The notes under the pieces: model-generated | Seen by the model: only the letters and a program-made list of their open reading frames with translations | Told to the model about the DNA's origin: nothing | The model's database searches: none | In this document: positions 29,902-35,132 of the stretch, piece after piece | Layout of the letters: every line of letters begins with the position of its first letter | Position numbering within the stretch: the first letter of the stretch is position 1 | Made by a program: the position numbers and the translations under genes | From: CAZPCZ01 sp964585225 | GTDB taxonomy: Bacteria; Patescibacteriota; Patescibacteriia; JACPHY01 | Length of the DNA: 35,580 bases | Reading direction: 5' to 3' | Assembly: GCA_964585225.1 (NCBI GenBank) | Contig: CAZPCZ010000006.1 | Span: forward strand, 1-35,580

Positions 29902-29948
29902 ACCCCCTCTTTACTCCCCCTCCACATTGGAGGGGGAGAAACTTTTTT
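29902..29948 (+). terminator. C5/G5 dispersed palindrome acting as the SDR terminator
   Basis: Arms CTCCCCCTCC (29914-29923) and GGAGGGGGAG (29929-29938) with loop ACATT are followed by AAACTTTTTT, an intrinsic terminator on the plus strand. The same unit recurs at 32972-33054. Confidence 0.75.
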
Positions 29949-29962
29949 GGAATCCGTGGATC

Positions 29963-30226
29963 TCACCCGTACACGCGTTCATGCGTGCCGATGTCGAGAA
30001 AGAGGACGAGCGCGTACCCACGATGCTCCTCGAAGAGGATTCGGAGATCTCCCACCACGGTGATCGCGCGTAATCCCTCGAGCCAGCCGTGGAGCGGGTG
30101 GTTCCGGAGCTGCGGATGGTGGGGGTCCGCGGTGAATCGTTCGATGGCAGCGATGGTCTTCTCGCGGAGCGGCGACGGGAGTGCGCGGAACCTCCGCTCA
30201 AACCTCCGGTGGTACCGGATGACCAT
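29963..30226 (-). CDS. YafQ/RelE-type mRNA interferase toxin
   Basis: An 87-residue RelE-superfamily toxin. The core NHPLHGWLEGLRAITVVGDLRILFEE and the C-terminal LDIGTHERVYG (His82) match YafQ-like proteins, which cleave mRNA in the ribosome; the GTH histidine is part of the YafQ active site. The ATG at 30226 is chosen from family length, since the open frame extends into the antitoxin gene. It lies 13 bases after the DinJ-type antitoxin gene, the usual order. There is no ribosome binding site, so translation may depend on the upstream gene. Confidence 0.85.
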   Translation of the reverse strand: MVIRYHRRFERRFRALPSPLREKTIAAIERFTADPHHPQLRNHPLHGWLEGLRAITVVGDLRILFEEHRGYALVLFLDIGTHERVYG

Positions 30227-30239
30227 AGCACCGCGTGGC

Positions 30240-30515
30240 TCAGCGTGACCGGAGGTACTCGACCGCTTTCTTCGGACCCATGGCGCGGGAGACATTCTTC
30301 CCGCGTTTCGCCTCATGGGAAGCATGGAGGACCGCGGATTCCTCCTCGACGGTGAGCCCATTCGCGGTCAGGAGGCGAAACGGAATGCCCTTCCGGAGTG
30401 ATACCTGCCGGAGGAAGAGCTTGACCGCGGTGCTCATGTCGAGCCCAAGCGCGTCGAGGATGCGATTCGCGGACCGTTTGACGTGCTTATCAATCCGTAC
30501 TTGAATGGTGGCCAT
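30240..30515 (-). CDS. RelB/DinJ-type antitoxin
   Basis: A 91-residue protein. The first 55 residues are the ribbon-helix-helix DinJ/RelB DNA-binding domain (ATIQVRIDKHVKRSANRILDALGLDMSTAVKLFLRQVSLRKGIPF). The C-terminal tail should wrap the toxin. It both neutralises the YafQ-type toxin and is expected to repress the operon. The ATG at 30515 fits the family. It has its own promoter. Confidence 0.9.
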   Translation of the reverse strand: MATIQVRIDKHVKRSANRILDALGLDMSTAVKLFLRQVSLRKGIPFRLLTANGLTVEEESAVLHASHEAKRGKNVSRAMGPKKAVEYLRSR

Positions 30516-30546
30516 AGCGTGGTGGGGGTTCGATATCCGTATCCCC

Positions 30547-30576
30547 AGCGTACCATGTGCGTAGTGACGGTGTCAA
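30547..30576 (-). promoter_or_regulatory. Promoter of the DinJ/YafQ-type operon
   Basis: Minus strand: TTGACA (30576-30571), an 18-base spacer and TACGCT (30552-30547). Confidence 0.75.
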
Positions 30577-30621
30577 TACACGGACTTCAGCAGCGCTCCA
30601 CACACACGCGAACGAGAAGAA

Positions 30622-30645
30622 CCCCTCCGATAGGCATCGGAGGGG
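30622..30645 (-). terminator. Hairpin terminator after the 30648-31226 gene
   Basis: A perfect 10-bp stem pairs 30622-30631 (CCCCTCCGAT) with 30636-30645 around a 4-base loop. It begins two bases after the stop codon. Confidence 0.7.
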
Positions 30646-30647
30646 CC

Positions 30648-31226
30648 TCAGCATCCGCGGCGTCGCCGCTGCGCGTACGCGTCGAGGATGAACGCGAGTG
30701 ATACTACTTGCTGCGCGAGGAGCCACGGGTATCCCTGGATCCACATGAGCCACCCGCAGGAGACGTGCATGAGGACAAACCAGAGGTATCCGCTCGCATA
30801 CTCGTACGCGATGAGCGACGTACCGACGAGGTATCCCGCGACGAGGCCGATCTCGAGCCACTGGTTGGGTGTGGTGAGGCCGCCGAAATCTACTACGCTT
30901 ACCGCGATCCCGACTGGCGCCGCGATGAATGCGAGGTACTTGAGCCACGCCGGCGCCTCATCCGTGGAACCGCGCCAGGCGATCACAAACCCGAGCGCCA
31001 TCGCGGGCGCACCGCTCGCCTCGACGATTGCCGCGATCCAGTTTCGCCAAGAGACGAAGATGATGAGCCACGGTGGGAGCCCCACGAAGTACACTGCCCA
31101 CGCGGCAATGCGCCAGCGCCGCGCGAGCGCCGCGTCCTTGCGGTTACGCGCGCGTTCCGAGAACGAGAAGAAGATCTTGTTGAGGAGGTAGAGGCCTCCC
31201 CCGAGCCACTGGAGCACCTCATGCAC
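30648..31226 (-). CDS. Multi-pass membrane protein, weakly PnuC-like
   Basis: A 192-residue inner-membrane protein with about six helices (VYFVGLPPWLIIFVSW, WIAAIVEASGAPAMALGFVIAW, YLAFIAAPVGIAVSVV, WLEIGLVAGYLVGTSLIAYEY, GYLWFVLMHVSCGWLMWIQ, WLLAQQVVSLAFILDAY). The spacing and the Trp and Gln residues in the last helices recall PnuC-type vitamin (nicotinamide riboside) transporters, but the match is weak and no ligand residue can be assigned. The start is GTG, with AGAGG about 6 bases upstream. It has its own promoter and terminator. Confidence 0.7.
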   Translation of the reverse strand: MHEVLQWLGGGLYLLNKIFFSFSERARNRKDAALARRWRIAAWAVYFVGLPPWLIIFVSWRNWIAAIVEASGAPAMALGFVIAWRGSTDEAPAWLKYLAFIAAPVGIAVSVVDFGGLTTPNQWLEIGLVAGYLVGTSLIAYEYASGYLWFVLMHVSCGWLMWIQGYPWLLAQQVVSLAFILDAYAQRRRRGC

Positions 31227-31265
31227 GGGGCACCTCTCTTTTTTGGGATGAAAAGGCCTCGAACC

Positions 31266-31294
31266 ACTAAATCAGATGGGTGGCCGCTCGTCAA
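31266..31294 (-). promoter_or_regulatory. Promoter of the PnuC-like gene
   Basis: Minus strand: TTGACG (31294-31289), a 17-base spacer and TTTAGT (31271-31266). Its -35 region is repeated almost exactly at 34080-34094. Confidence 0.7.
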
Positions 31295-31369
31295 CCTCGA
31301 CGTGAATTTGGAAGACCCGGCCCAGCGTGTGCTGGACCGGGTCCTGTGGTGTATGCGCGTGGTTCAGGC
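31280..31369. repeat. Duplicated promoter/terminator block, copy A
   Basis: This stretch, holding the -35 of one gene and the terminator of the next, resembles 34080-34170. A 24-base piece (31311-31334) occurs identically at 34047-34070. Confidence 0.65.
31314..31343 (-). terminator. Hairpin terminator after the 31364-32002 gene
   Basis: GACCCGG (31314-31320) pairs with CCGGGTC (31337-31343); after one mismatch a 5-bp CCAGC/GCTGG stem continues to a GTGT loop. Confidence 0.7.
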
Positions 31370-32002
31370 CGCGCGCGATGTGATGCGCTCCGCGACGTAC
31401 TGATCCCCTTCCTTCCGGACACGGATCAATTCAGCCGGGAACTCGAGTGGGCCGTCGGTGTCGATCGCCGCCTTCACGTGTGCAGCGAAGATATCGACGA
31501 GCTCGAGGAGTGCGTCGCGGCTGGCGAGCATGCCGCCGACCAGCGGGATGTGATCTACCCACGAAGTGTAGTGGTACTGGGCGGCCTCCTCGCTGGAGAG
31601 CGGTGGGAAGAGGTGGCGATCGAGCACGACCAGCTGGCTATCGGCACTACGCACGGCGAAGTGGAGCGTGTTCAACCACGTCCTCACAATTGCGCCGCGG
31701 ACCATGTCGCAGCCCGTCTGCGGTGGCGGCGGTGGATCATGGGGCTGGCGTCTGCGCGGTTGACTCAGCGCGAAGCCAAGCCCCATGACGAGCAACCATA
31801 CGCACTCTCCGATCATCCGGAATGGATGCTTGAGCCACTGCCGGCTCTCTTCCTGCTCGCTGCGATCTCGTGCTTCCGTGATGCGTCGGTTGCAGATGTC
31901 CTCGGGAATGCTATTCGCGATGGCGTCGAGGCGTGCCTGGCTGAGCGCGCGCTTCGCGGCGTCGTGAGCGAATCCTCGTTCGAGGGTGCGGTCGTCGGGC
32001 AA
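31364..32002 (-). CDS. Single-pass membrane protein of unknown function, 212 residues
   Basis: I do not recognise this protein. The start is a TTG, chosen because AGGAAGG lies about 5 bases upstream and the promoter is just beyond. Residues 1-55 are charged helix. One membrane segment follows (about 62-80, FRMIGECVWLLVMGLGFAL). Then come a Pro-rich stretch (HDPPPPPQTGC) and a helical domain of about 110 residues with WVDHIPLVGGMLASRDALLELVDIFAAHVK. This suggests a membrane-anchored protein with a soluble C-terminal domain. Confidence 0.65.
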   Translation of the reverse strand: MPDDRTLERGFAHDAAKRALSQARLDAIANSIPEDICNRRITEARDRSEQEESRQWLKHPFRMIGECVWLLVMGLGFALSQPRRRQPHDPPPPPQTGCDMVRGAIVRTWLNTLHFAVRSADSQLVVLDRHLFPPLSSEEAAQYHYTSWVDHIPLVGGMLASRDALLELVDIFAAHVKAAIDTDGPLEFPAELIRVRKEGDQYVAERITSRAA

Positions 32003-32053
32003 TGTACACCTTCCTGTCTTTGCATGTGGTACTGGGTGAAAAGGTCTGCCGAG

Positions 32054-32082
32054 AATGTACCACGAACTCGCCCGCCCGTCAA
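32054..32082 (-). promoter_or_regulatory. Promoter of the 31364-32002 gene
   Basis: Minus strand: TTGACG (32082-32077), a 17-base spacer and TACATT (32059-32054). It overlaps the presumed promoter region of the divergent gene at 32106. Confidence 0.75.
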
Positions 32083-32090
32083 GGCCGCGG

Positions 32091-32096
32091 TATCAT
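32091..32096 (+). promoter_or_regulatory. Possible -10 box of the 73-residue protein gene
   Basis: TATCAT ends 9 bases before the ATG at 32106, which would give a leaderless mRNA. No good -35 is visible. Confidence 0.35.
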
Positions 32097-32105
32097 GGGC
32101 ATGCT

Positions 32106-32327
32106 ATGTCCGCGAACCCGAATGATCCACGCATCCTCGAACGCCTCCGCCGCATGAGCGGCGAGGAGCGCGTGGCTCGTGGTGCCGAGTGGTACGAAGC
32201 AACGCACGCCATCATGGCAGATGGCGTCCGCGATCAGCACCCAGATTGGAACGAGGAGCAGGTTCGTGCTGGGGTCCACCGCCGCTGCGTGTTGACCCGC
32301 GTACGCGAAGAGGTGACGTGGCCGTGA
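32106..32327 (+). CDS. Small charged protein paired with a nucleotidyltransferase (copy 1)
   Basis: A 73-residue soluble helical protein (LERLRRMSGEERVARGAEWYEATHAIMADGVRDQHPDWNEEQVRAGVHRRC). Proteins of this shape are often encoded just before a nucleotidyltransferase, but I know of no established function. Its stop is three bases before the next start, so the two are one operon. A paralogue with the same partner is at 34904. The tight pairing suggests an antitoxin or cofactor role, by inference only. A -10 box close to the ATG and no ribosome binding site point to a leaderless mRNA. Confidence 0.75.
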   Translation: MSANPNDPRILERLRRMSGEERVARGAEWYEATHAIMADGVRDQHPDWNEEQVRAGVHRRCVLTRVREEVTWP

Positions 32328-32330
32328 TAT

Positions 32331-32879
32331 ATGGAGCGCGAACAGGAGATCGTCCTCGGTGCGATCCTCGATCACCTCAAAGCACTGGGTGTTTCGTACT
32401 TCATCACGGGATCCATCGCGGGGCTGCACTACGGCATTGATCGCGCGACACACGACGCGGACATTACATTCGATGCGTCCCACCGCGGGTTCCCGCGCGC
32501 CCTCGCCGATCGTATCGGCACGACGATGTACGTGGATGTTCCAGAAAACGAAATTCGTCAGTTCAACGTGATCGCTGCAGAATCGGATTTCAAAGTGGAT
32601 TTTTGGCCGATCCACGACGATCCGTTCGCGCGGTCACAGCTTGCACGACGCGTCCGTGGGCGCATCTTCGGTCGGACCGCATGGTTCGCGAGCATTGAAG
32701 ACCTCGTGCTCTCGAAACTCCGCTGGTACGCGCAAAGCGGCTCGGAAATACAGCGACGAGACCTCGATCGTCTCCTCGCGCTCCACCGCGACGCGCTCGA
32801 CCGCGCGTACCTCGAACGGTGGGCTGATGCGCTTGGCCTCCGCGCGTACCTCGAACGGCTCCTCGAAAGAATCCAATGA
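32331..32879 (+). CDS. Nucleotidyltransferase-fold protein (copy 1)
   Basis: A 182-residue protein of the polymerase-beta-like nucleotidyltransferase superfamily. The active-site motif is GSIAGLHYGIDRATHDAD, with Gly27-Ser28 and Asp42/Asp44, and the third Asp is in FKVDFW (Asp90). The Gly-Ser to Asp spacing is longer than in MntA, as in the family near DUF6036 and AbiEii-like proteins. It probably transfers a nucleotide to a protein or RNA. It follows the 73-residue gene by three bases. The terminator stem begins within its stop codon. Confidence 0.82.
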   Translation: MEREQEIVLGAILDHLKALGVSYFITGSIAGLHYGIDRATHDADITFDASHRGFPRALADRIGTTMYVDVPENEIRQFNVIAAESDFKVDFWPIHDDPFARSQLARRVRGRIFGRTAWFASIEDLVLSKLRWYAQSGSEIQRRDLDRLLALHRDALDRAYLERWADALGLRAYLERLLERIQ

Positions 32880-32917
32880 GGCTATTCGCATATCCGGTCG
32901 GATACGCGAATAGCCTC
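32878..32917 (+). terminator. Terminator hairpin overlapping the stop codon of nucleotidyltransferase copy 1
   Basis: A 12-bp stem pairs 32878-32889 with 32906-32917; after one mismatch TATCC/GGATA continues to a GGTC loop. The first arm includes the last two bases of the TGA. Confidence 0.75.
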
Positions 32918-32929
32918 GTCGCTCCATCC

Positions 32930-32965
32930 TCGTGGCAACGCCCTACTCAGCCAGTCGCTGCGATG
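32930..32965 (+). pseudogene. Remnant resembling the 3' end of the SDR gene
   Basis: The stretch reads as LLSQSLR, close to the SDR C terminus SLGQSLR, and is followed by the same C5/G5 repeat as at the SDR 3' end (29860-29948). This looks like a copied SDR tail plus repeat. Confidence 0.4.
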
Positions 32966-32971
32966 CATCCG

Positions 32972-33054
32972 ACCACCCCCTCTCCTCCTTCGCTCCTCGG
33001 GAGCTTCGGAAGGACGAGTCACTCACCCTCCCAATCGGAGGGGGAGAAACTTTT
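32972..33054. repeat. C5/G5 dispersed palindrome, interrupted copy
   Basis: It begins ACCCCCTCT and ends GGAGGGGGAGAAACTTTTT, like 29902-29948, but about 35 extra bases split the first arm, including a small CTCC/GGAG-type hairpin. Confidence 0.65.
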
Positions 33055-33062
33055 TGAAATGG

Positions 33063-33104
33063 CCATCCCACCCTTTTCCACGATCGTGGATTTCGGTGGG
33101 ATGG
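33063..33104. repeat. Palindromic element with ACGATCGT core, copy 2
   Basis: Perfect arms CCATCCCACC (33063-33072) and GGTGGGATGG (33095-33104) enclose the 12-base palindrome CCACGATCGTGG (33078-33089). It stands between two terminators in a gene-free stretch. A partial core follows at about 33117-33128. Confidence 0.8.
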
Positions 33105-33182
33105 GACTGTCCACAAATTCACGATCGTAAGAAATTGGATGGTGCGCCGCGGGAATGCATGGGTGGGAGAAATGTGAAGACC

Positions 33183-33206
33183 CGGGTCCGATGGCCATCG
33201 GACCCG
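33183..33206 (-). terminator. Hairpin terminator after the macro-domain gene
   Basis: A 10-bp stem pairs 33183-33192 (CGGGTCCGAT) with 33197-33206; the loop GGCC is itself self-complementary. No U-tract follows. Confidence 0.7.
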
Positions 33207-33239
33207 AGTTCTGTGGTACGCGGGGAAGACGATGGAACC

Positions 33240-33896
33240 TCAGCGTCTGGGTCCCCCCTGCTGGAGGTCGAATGCCACGTCGGCGTAGAGCAGCTGGTGC
33301 GCGGTCTGCGCATCGTGCCAGGACGCGGGGAACGCCACGCGCTCGAGGACGACCGCCTCGATGGCGGCCATCATCTGGCGCGCGCAGATCGTCGGTAGCG
33401 CCTTCCCGACGCCGGTGCCCATACCTGGGAACGCGATGCGACGCACGTCACTGCGGATCGGCCGCCCATCATCGAACGTACCGTGCTTGACGAGGAGCAG
33501 CGCGGCCCGAGTCGCGAGGTACGGGTTCACGGTCTCCGTGAGCACCATCGGCACCCGCATCGTCGGCGCAGCGACGACGTACCGGGTAGGCAGCCGATCG
33601 GTCGGGACGATCTCCGCCGTGCCGACGAGGAGTTCGCCGTGGTGTCGCGTGCGAATGCGCTCCTGGAGCCGCGCCTGGACGTGCGGTCCGAACGATGCGG
33701 TGATTTCGCGATCGATGCCGCCGTCCATGAACCCGAAGCTGTTCGCTGGGCTCACAATCGCGTCCGCACCGACGGTGAAAATCGAATCGTGAACGGCGGA
33801 GACGCGGGGGAGATCCCCGCAGCGCGCGCTCCACGCCTCGACCATCGGACGCCAGAGGTCGGTGAGGACGATCTCGGGATACCACGTCTGTTCCAA
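33240..33896 (-). CDS. Macro-domain (ADP-ribose-binding) protein
   Basis: A 218-residue macro-domain protein. The ADP-ribose site is recognised by DAIVSPANSFGFMDGGIDREI (Asn52 in the conserved position; many macro domains have GGGV here) and by the second loop FPGMGTGVGKALP. Such proteins bind or hydrolyse ADP-ribose or its derivatives. The frame is open back to an ATG at 33932, but that lies upstream of the promoter; the TTG at 33896 has GGAGGT five bases upstream and fits the short leader. About 35 residues precede the core. It has its own promoter and terminator. Confidence 0.85.
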   Translation of the reverse strand: MEQTWYPEIVLTDLWRPMVEAWSARCGDLPRVSAVHDSIFTVGADAIVSPANSFGFMDGGIDREITASFGPHVQARLQERIRTRHHGELLVGTAEIVPTDRLPTRYVVAAPTMRVPMVLTETVNPYLATRAALLLVKHGTFDDGRPIRSDVRRIAFPGMGTGVGKALPTICARQMMAAIEAVVLERVAFPASWHDAQTAHQLLYADVAFDLQQGGPRR

Positions 33897-33914
33897 GGGA
33901 CACCTCCATCGCGT

Positions 33915-33943
33915 GGTGTACCACGACGGCATTCGTCGGTCAA
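33915..33943 (-). promoter_or_regulatory. Promoter of the macro-domain gene
   Basis: Minus strand: TTGACC (33943-33938), a 17-base spacer and TACACC (33920-33915). It puts the transcript start near 33908, which excludes the ATG at 33932. Confidence 0.65.
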
Positions 33944-33986
33944 ACCCGGCGTCAACGTCCGGTCGAAAGAAGCAACACGACAGGTG

Positions 33987-34024
33987 ACTACACCCATTTC
34001 AACGATCGTGGAAATAGGTGTAGT
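33987..34024. repeat. Palindromic element with ACGATCGT core, copy 3
   Basis: Arms ACTACACC (33987-33994) and GGTGTAGT (34017-34024), then ATTTC/GAAAT, enclose ACGATCGT. It lies upstream of the macro-domain promoter. Confidence 0.8.
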
Positions 34025-34066
34025 GCTGCGGCGTGTGGGTCAACGTGAAGACCCGGCCCAGCGTGT

Positions 34067-34094
34067 GCTGTACCGAGGAGTGGCCGCTCGTCAA
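34067..34094 (-). promoter_or_regulatory. Second, distal promoter-like sequence
   Basis: Minus strand: TTGACG (34094-34089), a 16-base spacer and TACAGC (34072-34067). It lies in duplicated block B and may be a vestige. Confidence 0.4.
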
Positions 34095-34170
34095 TCTCTC
34101 CGCATAAAATGGAAGACCCGGTCCGCGCAGAGGCGGCCGGGTCCTGTTGTGTGTGCGCATGGGTCAGGCT
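34080..34170. repeat. Duplicated promoter/terminator block, copy B
   Basis: Matches 31280-31369 in order: the TGGCCGCTCGTCAA end, GGAAGACCCGG, CCGGGTCCTGT and a TGTGCGCATGGGTCAGG-like tail. Only the terminator loop differs. Confidence 0.65.
34115..34143 (-). terminator. Hairpin terminator after the zinc-ribbon gene
   Basis: GACCCGG (34115-34121) pairs with CCGGGTC (34137-34143) and CCGC with GCGG inside; one T is bulged. Confidence 0.7.
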
Positions 34171-34793
34171 GCGCGTGCCTGTGCGACCATCGCATCCGTG
34201 ATGACGCCGTTGGCGTCGCGCGTGAGCGCGTGGAGGTGTTCGAGTCGTGTCTTGTGCGCGTCGCATGCGCCGACCTTCACCTGCACGCGGTCCGGCTCGT
34301 GCTCGCGGTAGTCGAGCCGCGCACCGTGCGCGAACATCGCGACGACGCGCTCGCCCGCGGCCTTGCACTGGACGAACGCGGCGATGTTGTGGCGGAGCCC
34401 GTCCGTACCGCCGCACACGAAGCAGCCGGGCGTCTGGTCGAAGCCGATGCCGCGCGACGAGAAGAACTCGCCGCCGTCGTCCGGCCGCTCGTCCGGCCGG
34501 CCATGTGCTAGGGTACCACGTCGCGGGTGGTCCTGGAGCTCGGGGTACGTGGCTTCCTCTAGGCAGCGCCCGCCGCCGAAACCGATTGGCGACCTCGTGA
34601 TGCCGTCGGCGAGCGCGACGAAGCCTCGGTTGCACTCGCCGCAACGGAGCAACGCGGCGCCGTGGCCGGCCAGTGACTGAGATGCGGAGCGGTACCCGCA
34701 GTACGGGCATCCGAACTCCTGCACCTCCCGAGAGCTCACCGCGATGGGGCCACTCGATGCACCGCCGTGCGGTGCTGCTTGCGCCTGCATCAT
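34164..34793 (-). CDS. Protein with two zinc-ribbon-like motifs, unknown function
   Basis: A 209-residue soluble protein I do not recognise as a whole. CPYC (Cys29, Cys32) and CGEC (Cys51, Cys54) form one zinc ribbon. CFVC (Cys124, Cys127) with later Cys143, Cys177 and His180 (ACDAH) could form a second. The segment between is Gly/Arg/Asp-rich and probably flexible. A nucleic-acid or protein binding role is plausible. The ATG at 34793 has GGAGG upstream. The 5' leader contains a 7-bp hairpin (CGTCGGT/ACCGACG, 34822-34839). Confidence 0.75.
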   Translation of the reverse strand: MMQAQAAPHGGASSGPIAVSSREVQEFGCPYCGYRSASQSLAGHGAALLRCGECNRGFVALADGITRSPIGFGGGRCLEEATYPELQDHPRRGTLAHGRPDERPDDGGEFFSSRGIGFDQTPGCFVCGGTDGLRHNIAAFVQCKAAGERVVAMFAHGARLDYREHEPDRVQVKVGACDAHKTRLEHLHALTRDANGVITDAMVAQARAA

Positions 34794-34843
34794 CTGCTCT
34801 CCTCCGAAATGGGTTGGGAAACGTCGGTTTGGACCGACGACTC

Positions 34844-34872
34844 ATCCTCCCACAAACCGTCACCCTCGTCAA
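34844..34872 (-). promoter_or_regulatory. Promoter of the zinc-ribbon gene
   Basis: Minus strand: TTGACG (34872-34867), a 17-base spacer and a poor -10 GAGGAT (34849-34844). Confidence 0.6.
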
Positions 34873-34903
34873 GAGCTGAGCGATAGGATACCGTGGAGGT
34901 GCT

Positions 34904-35125
34904 ATGGCCGCGAACCCGAATGATCCACGCGTCCTCGAACGCCTCCGCCGCATGAGCGGCGAGGAGCGCGTACGTCTCGCCGCGGAGTGGTACGAAGCCG
35001 GCCACGACATCATGGCCGCGGGCATCCGTGACGCGCATCCGGATTGGACCGAGGAAGAAGTCCGTCGAGAAGTCCGTCGCCGCTGTCGGCTCACTCGAGA
35101 GGACGACGGCATAACCTGGCCGTAG
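34904..35125 (+). CDS. Small charged protein paired with a nucleotidyltransferase (copy 2)
   Basis: A 73-residue paralogue of the protein at 32106 (NPNDPRVLERLRRMSGEERV is nearly shared). The ATG has GGAGGT three bases upstream, unlike copy 1. About 60 bases at the start of the two genes differ at only one position, while the rest is clearly diverged. The partner nucleotidyltransferase begins 7 bases after the stop. Confidence 0.75.
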   Translation: MAANPNDPRVLERLRRMSGEERVRLAAEWYEAGHDIMAAGIRDAHPDWTEEEVRREVRRRCRLTREDDGITWP

Positions 35126-35132
35126 AGGTAGT

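Noticed and set aside
32930..33239. Possible gene in the stretch between nucleotidyltransferase copy 1 and the macro-domain gene
   Set aside because: The stretch holds a gene-tail remnant, a dispersed repeat, an ACGATCGT element and a terminator; frames here are short and cross these elements.
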